Shown here: positions 34,785 through 43,401 of the stretch, piece by piece
Numbering within the stretch: the first letter of the stretch is position 1
How the letters are laid out: each line of letters opens with the position of its first letter
Origin: Rhodanobacter sp. FW104-R8
GTDB lineage: Bacteria; Pseudomonadota; Gammaproteobacteria; Xanthomonadales; Rhodanobacteraceae
Length of the DNA: 64,000 nucleotides
Reading direction: 5' to 3'
Assembly: GCF_001617365.1 (NCBI RefSeq)
Contig: NZ_LVJR01000015.1
Location: forward strand, 1 to 64,000
The notes under the pieces: generated by a model
The model's database searches: none
The model's input: only the letters and a program-made list of their open reading frames with translations
What the model was told of the DNA's origin: nothing
Made by a program: the position numbers and the translations under genes

Positions 34785-37586
34785 ATGTACCGCAACCGCA
34801 TTTCCTTGACGATCCTCGCGGCCGCGATCGCTGCTGCCTTCGCCCCGGCGCATGCCCAGGACGCGCAGGCGACCGAAGGCACCGGAACGCAGCAATCCGC
34901 CAAGGCTTCGACCCAGGATGGTCAGGCCAAGACACGCAAGAAAGGTATCGCCGACCACGACGCCAAGAAGCATGTGGTCGATCTCTCGCAGATGACCGTG
35001 ACGCCGCTTCGCCAGAGCCTGGCAAGCGCACAGTCCCTCAAGCAGGACTCGCGCATGGTGGTCGACTCGATCGTCGCCGAGGACATCGGCAAGCTGCCGG
35101 ACAACAGTGTGGCTGACGCCATGCAGCGCATCACCGGCGTGCAGGTGGCGCAGGGTTTCCAGGGCGAGACCAGTTCGGTAGTGGTGCGCGGCTTGCCGAA
35201 CGTGATCACCACGCTCAACGGCCGCGAAATCTTCAGTGGCGTGGGCCGCGCCTTCGCGTTCCAGAACCTGCCGGCGACCGCGGTCAAGACGGTGCAGGTC
35301 TACAAGAGCAGCGAAGCGAGCCTGCCCGACGGCGGCATCGCCGGCGTGGTCGACATGCAGCTGTATCGGCCGTTCGATTTCGACGGGCCGAAGGCTGCGG
35401 TGACCTATACCGCCACGCACAGCAAGTACGGCGGCCGCACCGATCCCAACTTCAGTGTGCTGGCGAGCGATCGCTGGCAGACTGGCATCGGCGAGGTCGG
35501 CGCGCTGGTCAACGCCAGTTTCATGGCGCAGCACTACCAGTACAACGCGGTCTGGGGCGATTTTCCCAAGGTGCTGACCGACGGCACGGGCCAGCCGATG
35601 CGCACCGGCACAGGTAACCTGATCGCGGCGCCGAACGGCTTCGGCGCCGACTACAACATCGGCTACCGCCAGCGCCCGGAGCTCAACTACGCATTGCAGT
35701 GGAAGCCCAACGACAACACCGAGTTCTATGCCGAGGGGCTGTACGACTGGGTGTCCGACAAATACAACCAGCCGTTCTACTTCTCCTTCCCGGTGGGCGC
35801 GGTCACGCCGAGCAACCTCACCGTCAGCAACCACTGCTACGCCGACCAGCTCACCGGCTCGCCGTTCCAGGGCCAGACCATCTGCGATGCCGCCAGCGGC
35901 ACCTGGACCGGCAACACCTATGCGGCGACCAGCACCCAGGCCCACCTGCAGCATGGCCAGGACATGCAGCACGCGATCGGCGTGAAGTGGCATGGGGACC
36001 GACTGCGCCTGAGTTCGGACCTGTCCTATGGATCGACGTCGTTCAAGGACCACACCTTCATCATCGACACCTTCCTCAAGGGGCCGGTCACGACGGTCTG
36101 GAACGGCACTTCCGGCGACCAGCAGAACTGGTCGCTGGGCGGCAACCAGCAGCTCAACCCGAACAACTATTACCTCAATGGACTGTTCCAGACCTGGCAT
36201 ACCGAGCGCGGCAAGCAGTACGCCTGGCGCGGCGATGGTACCTGGGACATCAACGGCGGCTTCTTCAGCTATCTGGACTTCGGCCTGCGCTATGCCGACC
36301 ACAAGGCCAGGTACACCGGCAGCGTGGAGGTTTCCACGCCGCCGCCGGGCGGCGCGGGCACCGGCAACATCGTGCAGACGCCGAATCCGGCCAATCAGGT
36401 CACCGCCCGTTTCCCGGACAGCTATTTCTGCGCTATGCCGACCACCTCGGCGATCCCGGTGTCCTGGCTGACCGGCTGCTTCAACTACCTCACCGCCAAC
36501 GCCGACGCGATTCGCAACCTGTACGGACTGCCCGCGGGCCTGGCGCCGGAGAACCCGGGCCGTTTCTACCATATCGACGAGAAGACCCTGGCCGGCTACC
36601 TGCAGGCGGGCTACGACACTACGCTGTTCGGCCTGCCGGTGGATGGCCTGATGGGCGTGCGCATCGAGCGCACCAAGCGCAACCTCGACGCGTTCTCCTT
36701 CAACGCCGCCACCAGCCTCTACTCGCCCCTGTCGGTGGGTACCAGCAAACCGGTGTACCTGCCCAACCTGAGCTTCAACCTGCACTTCACCGATGCCCTG
36801 CAACTGCGCCTGGTGGCCGCCAAGACCGTGACCTACCCGGGCTTTGGCCAGCTCAACCCGTCGATCTCGCTCAATCCCGGCACGATCAACCGGGCGGGTG
36901 CGGCCGCCAGCGGCAATCCGAACCTCAAGCCGATCAAGTCGAACAACTACGACGCCTCGCTGGAGTGGTACTTCGCGCCTTCCGGCTATATCAGCGGCGG
37001 CGTGTTCTACCGCGACATCAACGGCTACATCCAGAACTACGTGACCAACGTGACGATCAACGGCGCGGCCTACCAGCTGTCCTCGCCGCAGAGCGCCGGC
37101 AGCGGTCACCTGAACGGCGCCGAGGTGGCCTACCAGCAGTTCTTCGACTTCCTGCCGGGCGCGCTCAGCGGCCTGGGCGTGCAGCTCAACTACACCTACA
37201 TCGACGGCTCGACCCGCTCGCCGCAGTATATCGGCGGCCCGGAAGTGGCCTCGCCGCTGCAGAACGTGTCGAAGAACAACTACAACGCGGTGCTGATGTA
37301 CGAGAAGTACGGCTTCTCGGCGCGGCTGGCCTATAACTACCGCAGCCGGTTCATCGACTTCTTCACCCAGCCGACCGTGGCCGGCAACCACGACGAGATC
37401 AAGCCGGCCAACCAGTTGGACCTGTCGATCGGCTATGACGTCAACCCCTATACGACGATGGTGCTGTCGGCGACCAACCTGACCGGCGAGGATCTGCACC
37501 AGTACTGGGGCGGCGGCAACACACGGCCGCGCGATATCCGTTACCAGGACCGTACCGTGGGCTTGGGCGTGCGCTTCAAGTTTTGA
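34785..37586 (+). CDS. TonB-dependent outer-membrane receptor
   Basis: This 933-residue receptor has a signal peptide cut near AHAQ and a polar leader. The plug domain holds VVDSIVAEDIGKLPDNSVADAMQRITGVQV, SSVVVRGLPNVITTLNGREIFS and SSEASLPDGGIAGVVDMQLYRPFDF. A long beta-barrel ends in the aromatic VGLGVRFKF. This plug pattern is typical of xanthomonad carbohydrate receptors, which take up oligosaccharides with TonB energy. GGGAGG is placed well before the ATG. It sits among glycoside hydrolases, as in CUT loci of plant-associated Xanthomonadales. Confidence 0.93.
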   Translation: MYRNRISLTILAAAIAAAFAPAHAQDAQATEGTGTQQSAKASTQDGQAKTRKKGIADHDAKKHVVDLSQMTVTPLRQSLASAQSLKQDSRMVVDSIVAEDIGKLPDNSVADAMQRITGVQVAQGFQGETSSVVVRGLPNVITTLNGREIFSGVGRAFAFQNLPATAVKTVQVYKSSEASLPDGGIAGVVDMQLYRPFDFDGPKAAVTYTATHSKYGGRTDPNFSVLASDRWQTGIGEVGALVNASFMAQHYQYNAVWGDFPKVLTDGTGQPMRTGTGNLIAAPNGFGADYNIGYRQRPELNYALQWKPNDNTEFYAEGLYDWVSDKYNQPFYFSFPVGAVTPSNLTVSNHCYADQLTGSPFQGQTICDAASGTWTGNTYAATSTQAHLQHGQDMQHAIGVKWHGDRLRLSSDLSYGSTSFKDHTFIIDTFLKGPVTTVWNGTSGDQQNWSLGGNQQLNPNNYYLNGLFQTWHTERGKQYAWRGDGTWDINGGFFSYLDFGLRYADHKARYTGSVEVSTPPPGGAGTGNIVQTPNPANQVTARFPDSYFCAMPTTSAIPVSWLTGCFNYLTANADAIRNLYGLPAGLAPENPGRFYHIDEKTLAGYLQAGYDTTLFGLPVDGLMGVRIERTKRNLDAFSFNAATSLYSPLSVGTSKPVYLPNLSFNLHFTDALQLRLVAAKTVTYPGFGQLNPSISLNPGTINRAGAAASGNPNLKPIKSNNYDASLEWYFAPSGYISGGVFYRDINGYIQNYVTNVTINGAAYQLSSPQSAGSGHLNGAEVAYQQFFDFLPGALSGLGVQLNYTYIDGSTRSPQYIGGPEVASPLQNVSKNNYNAVLMYEKYGFSARLAYNYRSRFIDFFTQPTVAGNHDEIKPANQLDLSIGYDVNPYTTMVLSATNLTGEDLHQYWGGGNTRPRDIRYQDRTVGLGVRFKF

Positions 37587-37588
37587 GC

Positions 37589-37634
37589 GGAGGCGACGAT
37601 GGCAGCACCCCTCCCCGTTGCCGTCGTCGCCTCC
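37589..37634. promoter_or_regulatory. Hairpin after the receptor gene
   Basis: GGAGGCGACGA (37589-37599) pairs with TCGTCGCCTCC (37624-37634). It starts two bases after the receptor stop and has no T-run, so it may protect the receptor mRNA 3' end or attenuate the downstream gene. The gap 37587-37794 holds no gene. Confidence 0.45.
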
Positions 37635-37794
37635 TCCTCATCCGTGCCTGGTGGCGTGCGCGCATGAGCATGCCGGGCGGCGGCGGGGCCTTCCGTGCCG
37701 TACTGGGGTGCGGCGGCCCCGGCACCGCTCGATGCCGGCGTCGGCCGCACGATGCCGCGGGTGCGTATATCCGTCCCGGATCCGGAGGTGTTCC

Positions 37795-39360
37795 ATGATG
37801 CGTCCCTTGCTCCTGGGTCTTTCCGTGGCCTTTGGCTATGCCGGCGTGGCAAGCCATGCGGCGTCGGCGCCGTCCGCCATGTGCGGCGAGGTGGTGGCCG
37901 ATGGCGTCGGTTACGTCTCAGTGGTTCGCTTGGCCCACCAGTCGGAGGCCGGGGCGTCCGGACGGATGCTCATGACTTTCGAGCGCGACGGCATGGGCGG
38001 TCTGCCGCTCTACGAAAGCCGCGACCAGGGTGCGTGCTGGCGCTTCGTTGCCAACGTCACCGACCAGGCGCACGCCAGCGACGCACGCTGGCAACTGCGC
38101 TGGCAGCCACACCTTTCCGAGCTGTCCAAAGCCAGTGCCGACCTGCAGGCCGGCACGCTGCTGCTGGCCGCCAACGCCACCGGCAACGACGCGCAGGGAC
38201 GCCTGGTCGCCGAAGACCTGCAGCTCTACGTATCCACCGACGCCGGCCGCAGCTGGCGCTACCGGGGCTCGATCGTCAAGGGCGGAGGCAACCCCGGCGA
38301 CAAGGACAACCACGGCGTGTGGGAACCGAACATCCATCGTCTGGATGACGGGCGACTGGTGGCCTATTACTCCAGCGAGGGGCACAAGGAGGCCGGCTAC
38401 AACCAGTTGCTCGCGCACAAGGTCTCCGCCGACGGCGGCCGAAGCTGGGGCGAGGAGACGGTCGACGTGGCGATCTCCGGTGGCGTCGAGCGTCCGGGCA
38501 TGGCGGTGGTCGACCGCCTGCCCGACGGCAGCTACGTCATGAGTTACGAGGACATCGACGGTCCCCGCAACGGGCAGGTCTACCTGAAATTCAGCACCGA
38601 CGGCATGCACTGGGGCGATCCGCACGATCGCGGCACACCGGTGCACACGCCGGCCGGGGCGTGGCCGGCTGCCTCGCCGTTCGTGCGCTGGCTGCCTTGG
38701 CGTGGCGGGCATGGCGTCGTGGCGGTGCTGGCCGAACGCGCTGGCGGCGACGGCGATCCCTCCGGGCGCGGCCTGTACTGGAACAACACCGGCGGGCGCG
38801 GGCCGTGGTGGGAGGCCGAAGCGCCGGTGCGGAAACTTACCGGCAATATCCACGCCGGCTGGACCCAGGCCCTGCTGGACATGCCTGGCGACCTCCTCTG
38901 GCATGCGACCACCTCATCGATCGCCGCCGCCCCCGCCGACGCGGGCAGGAATGTGGTCATGCATGCCGGCGCACCTGCGCGGTTCGATCGCTACGAAGCC
39001 GAGGACGCCGTGCGGCAATGGGCGGTGCGCATCGGTGATCCGACGGCATCCAACGGCGCCAAGGCGCGCATGGCCTCGGCGCCGGGCGGGCGCCTTTCCT
39101 TCCCGGTGCACGTCGAAGCCGGCGGCATGTATCGCGCCACGGTCCGCTGGCAGGACCTGGGCTTCCGGCCTGCGCTGCCGGTGTTGCGCGTCAACGGCAC
39201 CGGTTGGAAAACGACCGATCGCCCCGACCGCGACGGCTGGCATGTGGCCACCGCCAGCGGCGGCTTGCGCAAGGGCGATAACACAGTCGTGCTTGAGGGC
39301 GCCCGGCATGCGGCCGACGTGGACTACGTGCAGCTCGACCCGGCAACGCCGGGCGGCTGA
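37795..39360 (+). CDS. Sialidase-fold (GH93-like) exported protein with C-terminal binding module
   Basis: This 521-residue protein has a signal peptide (MMRPLLLGLSVAFGYAGVASHAA) and a six-bladed propeller of the sialidase/GH93 type: VSVVRLAHQ, ESRDQGACWRF, NHGVWEPNIHRLDDGRLVAYYSSE, SADGGRSWGEE (Asp-box) and ERPGMAVVDRLPDGSYVMSYEDID. GH93 members are exo-arabinanases. Residues about 385-518 form a CBM35-like beta-sandwich (YEAEDAVRQW ... VDYVQLDP). GGAGG lies seven bases before the start. The next gene is a paralogue with a different C-terminal module. The arabinanase role is inferred. Confidence 0.72.
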   Translation: MMRPLLLGLSVAFGYAGVASHAASAPSAMCGEVVADGVGYVSVVRLAHQSEAGASGRMLMTFERDGMGGLPLYESRDQGACWRFVANVTDQAHASDARWQLRWQPHLSELSKASADLQAGTLLLAANATGNDAQGRLVAEDLQLYVSTDAGRSWRYRGSIVKGGGNPGDKDNHGVWEPNIHRLDDGRLVAYYSSEGHKEAGYNQLLAHKVSADGGRSWGEETVDVAISGGVERPGMAVVDRLPDGSYVMSYEDIDGPRNGQVYLKFSTDGMHWGDPHDRGTPVHTPAGAWPAASPFVRWLPWRGGHGVVAVLAERAGGDGDPSGRGLYWNNTGGRGPWWEAEAPVRKLTGNIHAGWTQALLDMPGDLLWHATTSSIAAAPADAGRNVVMHAGAPARFDRYEAEDAVRQWAVRIGDPTASNGAKARMASAPGGRLSFPVHVEAGGMYRATVRWQDLGFRPALPVLRVNGTGWKTTDRPDRDGWHVATASGGLRKGDNTVVLEGARHAADVDYVQLDPATPGG

Positions 39361-39443
39361 TGCGGGCGATTGTTGCGACAGGGGAAAGCGCACGCCGGCG
39401 CTACCGGCGCCATCGCGGCCGCGAGCGCGGCCTGGGAGGAGAC

Positions 39444-41006
39444 ATGCAAGCGTTGGATCGGATTTTCGGACAAGCCCTGGTACGGCTGGTGTTCGCGCTG
39501 TGCGCGATGGTCATCGCGCACAGCGCGTGGGCGGCCTCGGGCACCGTGTTGCAGGGGAGTACGCTATACCCGCGCGTGGTGCGCCTGGCGCACGGACCGG
39601 CGGGTGTCAACGGGCGCCTGATCGCCAGCACCAACGGCATCATTTTCCAGAGCGTCGACGACGGCGCGAGCTGGAGCGCGCTTGGGCCCGTGCCCACCAT
39701 CGGCGGCAGCAGCGAACGCTGTTGCGCGACGCTGTACGAGCTGCCGCGCGCGGTGGGCAATCTCGCCGCGGGAACGCTGTTGTCCGCCGCCTCTTACTTC
39801 TCCGGCGGCATGCCGGCGATCGAGGTCTATACCAGCACCGACCAAGGCGCGCACTGGAGCTACCACAGCACGCCGGTGCGCGCGGGCGACGCAAGCCACG
39901 GTCTGTGGGAGCCGGAGTTCGAGGTCGCCAATGACGGCGCGCTGGCGATGTTCTGGTCCGACGAGACCGATCCCTGCTGCAGCCAGAAGCTGGCGCAGAT
40001 CCGCAGCTACGATGGCGTGAGCTGGCAGAACCCGACCGATACGGTGCGCAGCGCGATTCCGGGCGACCGGCCCGGCATGATCACGGTCAGCCAACTGCCG
40101 AACGGGCACTTCTTCATGAGCTACGAGCTGTGCGGACCGGCGGCGTGCACGGTGTTCTCGCGCGTGTCGGTGGACGGCTGGTATTTCGGCGATCCCACCA
40201 ACATGGGCACCAAGGTGCAGACCGCCACCGGGCAGTATCTGGAGCATGCGCCGCTCAACCACTGGACGCCTTCGGTGCTGTCCGTCGCCAACGGCGCGAT
40301 CCTGCTGGTCAGCCAGGTAATGTACGAATCCAACGGCAGCGTCTCGCCGTCCAACGGCAAGGTCCTGTTCGTCAATACGCAGGCCGATGGTGTGGGCCAC
40401 TGGTTCACGATTGATGCGCCGGTGCAGGTGCCGGGCGCCTACGACAACTACTGCCCGAACTATTCCTCGGCGTTGCTGCCCGAAGCCGACGGCTCGGGCA
40501 TCCTGGAACTCGCCTCGGACTACCTCAACGGCGGTTGCATCACCTACTTCGGGCACATGCCGTGGAACCGGCTGCCGACCGACGGCTCGACCTACGCCGT
40601 GCAGAGCGTGTTCGCGCGTGGCCTGTGCTTGGACAACACCGGCTGGTCGACCGCCAACAACACCAGCGCGGAGTTGTGGACCTGCAATGGGCTGAGCGTG
40701 CAGCGCTGGACCTTCCGCGCGCAGGGCAACGGGTTCTTCAGTCTCCGGAACGAAGCCACCGGTCTATGCCTGGACAACACCGGCGGCAGCACCACACCAG
40801 GCAACCTGGTCACGCTGTGGGGCTGCGTCGGCAACGCCAACCAGAGCTGGCAGGTGGTCGACGTCGGCCATGGCAGCTACAAGCTGCTGACCCAGGCCTC
40901 GGGCGAGCTGGCGCTGGACGACCCTGCCGGCTCGACTACCGCCGGCACCCAATTGCAGATCTACACCGACAACGGCCTGGGTACCCAGCAGTGGGTGCTG
41001 CAGTAA
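39444..41006 (+). CDS. Sialidase-fold (GH93-like) exported protein with ricin-type lectin domain
   Basis: This 520-residue paralogue of the preceding protein has the same propeller blocks (PRVVRLAHG, SVDDGASWSAL, HGLWEPEFEVANDGALAMFWSDE, DRPGMITVSQLPNGHFFMSYE). The C-terminal 135 residues form a ricin-type beta-trefoil (CBM13) with repeated GLCLDNTG and QxW motifs (VQRWTF, NQSWQV, TQQWVLQ). It should bind galactose- or arabinose-containing polymers. The start at 39444 follows GGGAGGAG and a hydrophobic signal (LVRLVFALCAMVIAHSAWAA). Confidence 0.75.
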   Translation: MQALDRIFGQALVRLVFALCAMVIAHSAWAASGTVLQGSTLYPRVVRLAHGPAGVNGRLIASTNGIIFQSVDDGASWSALGPVPTIGGSSERCCATLYELPRAVGNLAAGTLLSAASYFSGGMPAIEVYTSTDQGAHWSYHSTPVRAGDASHGLWEPEFEVANDGALAMFWSDETDPCCSQKLAQIRSYDGVSWQNPTDTVRSAIPGDRPGMITVSQLPNGHFFMSYELCGPAACTVFSRVSVDGWYFGDPTNMGTKVQTATGQYLEHAPLNHWTPSVLSVANGAILLVSQVMYESNGSVSPSNGKVLFVNTQADGVGHWFTIDAPVQVPGAYDNYCPNYSSALLPEADGSGILELASDYLNGGCITYFGHMPWNRLPTDGSTYAVQSVFARGLCLDNTGWSTANNTSAELWTCNGLSVQRWTFRAQGNGFFSLRNEATGLCLDNTGGSTTPGNLVTLWGCVGNANQSWQVVDVGHGSYKLLTQASGELALDDPAGSTTAGTQLQIYTDNGLGTQQWVLQ

Positions 41007-41083
41007 GCCACCGCCGGAGCGGCGGGTGGTCCCCGCCGTTCCATCCGCGCCATGCGCCGGCGCGGGCCTGCTCTGGAGACGCG

Positions 41084-42097
41084 ATGCCCACGAAGCACTG
41101 CCGCCCGATGCTCGCAAGCCTGATCTTTCTGCTCGCCAGCATCCAGGCACTCGCGGCCGACACGCAGGACTACGCTACCCCGTTGCTGCCTTCGGGGGCC
41201 GACCCATGGGTGATCCGGCGCGACGGGGTCTATTACTACACCAGTACCTCGGGCGGCCGTATCGAACTGCGCAGGACCATCGACCTGTGGCACCTGGCCG
41301 ATGCCGCGCCCGTGGTGGTGTGGCGCGCACCGGCCAGCGGCCCGGCGTCGACCGCGGTCTGGGCGCCCGAGCTCCACTACATCGAGGGCAAGTGGTACCT
41401 GTATTTCACCGCGGCGGACGTGCGGCACAATGACGACGCCCACCGCCACGTGTTCGTGCTGGAGAGCGCCTCGCCCGATCCGACCCAGGGCCACTGGGTC
41501 GAGCGCGGCATGCTCAAGACCGCGCATACCGGCATCGACGGCACCGTGTTCCAGCATGCAGGCCGCTGGTATTTCGTCTACTCCGCCTACGTCGGCGACC
41601 ACAGCGACCTGGTGATTGCGCCGATGGCCAATCCGTGGACGCTGGCGGCGCCCCAAGTGGACATCGCCAGGCCGACATACGCCTGGGAGATGCGGGGTGG
41701 ACGCCGGATCCTCGAAGCGCCGGAGTTCCTGCAGGGGCCGGACGGCAAGGTATTCCTCAGCTATTCGGCCAGTGCATGCTGGTCCGACGACTATGCCCTC
41801 GGCCTGTTACATGCCGACAGCGGTGCCGATTTGCTGGACCCGGCATCCTGGCGCAAATCGCCCCGGCCGTCATTCGCCACCTCGTTGCGCAGCGGCATCT
41901 ATGCGCCTGGCCACAATGGCTTCTTCAAAGGGCCGGACGGTCGCGACTGGATCATCTATCACGCCAATGGCGGGCCAGACTGGAAGTGCACTGCGCGCCG
42001 TGCGCCGCGGATCCAACCGATCGGCTGGACGGCCGGCGGCTGGCCCGACTTCGGTGAGCCGGGCCGGCCGCCGGCGGAGCGTGCGTCGGGCCGTTGA
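41084..42097 (+). CDS. GH43-family glycosidase, exported
   Basis: This 337-residue five-bladed propeller hydrolase has a signal peptide (LASLIFLLASIQALAA). The GH43 nucleophile/base Asp is in SGADPWVIRRDGVYYY, the pKa-modulating Asp in GIDGTVFQ and the acid Glu in ILEAPEFLQGPDGKVFLSYSAS. GH43 enzymes mostly remove arabinose or xylose from plant polysaccharides. GGAGAC precedes the ATG. It ends the plus-strand hydrolase cluster. Confidence 0.88.
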   Translation: MPTKHCRPMLASLIFLLASIQALAADTQDYATPLLPSGADPWVIRRDGVYYYTSTSGGRIELRRTIDLWHLADAAPVVVWRAPASGPASTAVWAPELHYIEGKWYLYFTAADVRHNDDAHRHVFVLESASPDPTQGHWVERGMLKTAHTGIDGTVFQHAGRWYFVYSAYVGDHSDLVIAPMANPWTLAAPQVDIARPTYAWEMRGGRRILEAPEFLQGPDGKVFLSYSASACWSDDYALGLLHADSGADLLDPASWRKSPRPSFATSLRSGIYAPGHNGFFKGPDGRDWIIYHANGGPDWKCTARRAPRIQPIGWTAGGWPDFGEPGRPPAERASGR

Positions 42098-42170
42098 AAG
42101 GCAAGGTCTCAGGGACCACCGGCTGCCGTCGCAGACCGGCGGCCGGATCGGGTTCGGCAAGGCGTGCCTG

Positions 42171-42269
42171 GTGGAGGTGGTCTATCTAGTGATCGGCGCC
42201 GTGGTGGCCATGATCATCGGGTTGCTCATGATGATGCTGTTCGGCGCAGCCGTATGGGGAATGCACTGA
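42171..42269 (+). CDS. Possible tiny membrane peptide
   Basis: A GTG-started frame of 32 codons encodes almost only hydrophobic residues (VVYLVIGAVVAMIIGLL, then MMMLFGAAVWGMH), a single membrane helix. An AAGG lies eight bases before the GTG; GTG at 42189 with GGAGG is an alternative. Evidence is limited to composition and a weak ribosome site, so this may be spurious. Confidence 0.25.
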   Translation: MEVVYLVIGAVVAMIIGLLMMMLFGAAVWGMH

Positions 42270-42348
42270 GCGGAGCCGCGCGCCGTGGCGCTGCGGATGC
42301 GAAACCCGGCGGCTGCATGCCGCCCGGTTCGTGCGGGCTGCCGCTGGC

Positions 42349-42756
42349 TCAGGCCAGGCTGGTGGCCACGCCGAAGCCGAGCGCCGTGATCACCGCCACC
42401 GCCATGCACGCGCTGCCGGGGCGGATGCGATGGGCGTCGATGCGCGGCACCAGCCGCCACAGCAGCACGCTGCCGATCAGCATGTCCAGCACCAGCGCGG
42501 CGCGCAGCAGGCCGGAGTTCAGCAGCGCGGCGTAGGGCGGATGCAGGTGGCCCTCGTAGGCGGCCACGCCGGCCACCAGCAGCAGGCCGACCATGGCCCA
42601 CAGCAGGCAGGCCAGGTAGATGCGGTTGAACACCACCGCGCAGCGCTCGGTCCAGCGCAGCACGCACCAGCCGACGAGGGCGAACGCCAGTGCGGCGATG
42701 CTGCTGTACAGCACCCACCACAGCAGGGTGCTGATCACGGTGAGCAGGGTGGTCAT
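42349..42756 (-). CDS. Small four-helix membrane protein
   Basis: This 135-residue protein has four membrane helices (about 6-28, 40-62, 78-97 and 112-132) and short loops. No family is recognised. It overlaps the stop of the upstream DUF962 protein gene by four bases (ATGA), so the two are translated together and probably sit in the same membrane. Confidence 0.7.
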   Translation of the reverse strand: MTTLLTVISTLLWWVLYSSIAALAFALVGWCVLRWTERCAVVFNRIYLACLLWAMVGLLLVAGVAAYEGHLHPPYAALLNSGLLRAALVLDMLIGSVLLWRLVPRIDAHRIRPGSACMAVAVITALGFGVATSLA

Positions 42757-43223
42757 GTGACTTGCTTGAATCCCAGTTTGCGCAGCAGCTTGGCCATCAG
42801 CCAGGCCGGGCCGATCAGCAGGTAGGAAAGGTCGGTGAGGAAGCTGGGCTTGCGCCCTTCGAACTTGTGCCCGATGAACTGGCCGATCCAGGCGACCACG
42901 AACACGCCGGCCGCGAGCCAGCACAACTGCGCGGCGCCGAGCCGCCCGTACAGGAAGTGGGTGAGCAGGCCGAGCAGGGCGAATGCGATCAGCAGGCCGA
43001 TCGCCAGCCGGTGCGAGCGCTTCCAGTACCAGTAGAACGCCAGCACCATCACCAGCACCGCCCACGAACCGGGGCGCAGCTGGCTGACCGGCACCGGGAT
43101 CGCCCACAGCAGCGCGATCACCGACCACACGATCGGCGGCACGCAGAACCAGTGGAACACCTGGTTGGTCGGGTTCTGATGGTCGCCGCTGTAGCTGTCG
43201 AGCCAGTCCTGCATGGTGCGCAT
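42753..43223 (-). CDS. Mpo1/DUF962-family membrane protein
   Basis: This 156-residue protein is of the YGL010w/Mpo1 (DUF962) family. The opening MQDWLDSYSGDHQNPTNQVFHWFCVPPIVWSV, with its conserved His residues, and the later WIGQFIGHKFEGRKPSFLTDLSYLLIGPAWLM are diagnostic. The yeast member is an iron-dependent dioxygenase that alpha-oxidises 2-hydroxy fatty acids, so a lipid-oxidation role is plausible. AAGGGGAA precedes the start. Four helices are predicted. Confidence 0.88.
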   Translation of the reverse strand: MRTMQDWLDSYSGDHQNPTNQVFHWFCVPPIVWSVIALLWAIPVPVSQLRPGSWAVLVMVLAFYWYWKRSHRLAIGLLIAFALLGLLTHFLYGRLGAAQLCWLAAGVFVVAWIGQFIGHKFEGRKPSFLTDLSYLLIGPAWLMAKLLRKLGFKQVT

Positions 43224-43248
43224 GGGCGTTCCCCTTTCGGATGCTTGT

Positions 43249-43277
43249 GAAAAAAACCACTTCCTGTGGTTTTTTTC
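43249..43277 (-). terminator. Strong A/T-rich hairpin, terminator of purC transcripts
   Basis: GAAAAAAACCAC pairs over 12 bases with GTGGTTTTTTTC around a five-base loop. The T-run makes it an intrinsic terminator on the minus strand for transcripts coming from purC. It also stands just upstream of the DUF962 gene start. Confidence 0.75.
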
Positions 43278-43281
43278 AATC

Positions 43282-43393
43282 GCGAGTCCGGCGCATGTCC
43301 GGACTCGCTCACGCGAATCAGGCACTTGCGTGCCAAATTCGCGACCGGCCATCCGTGGCCGGGCTGAGAGGCTGTGGTGTCACAGCCTCTCAG
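43282..43393. repeat. Four consecutive perfect hairpins
   Basis: The stems are 43282-43308 (10 bp), 43312-43343 (7 bp outer plus 5 bp inner), 43345-43362 (7 bp) and 43364-43393 (13 bp). They follow one another with one to three bases between. Together with the terminator at 43249-43277 they fill the 178-base gap between purC and the DUF962 gene. Confidence 0.8.
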
Positions 43394-43401
43394 TGGACGC
43401 T

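Noticed and set aside
33864-37499. A 1211-codon antisense frame opposite the GH-A hydrolase and TonB receptor
   Set aside because: The opposite strand holds clear signal peptides, catalytic motifs and a full receptor; the antisense product shows no family features.
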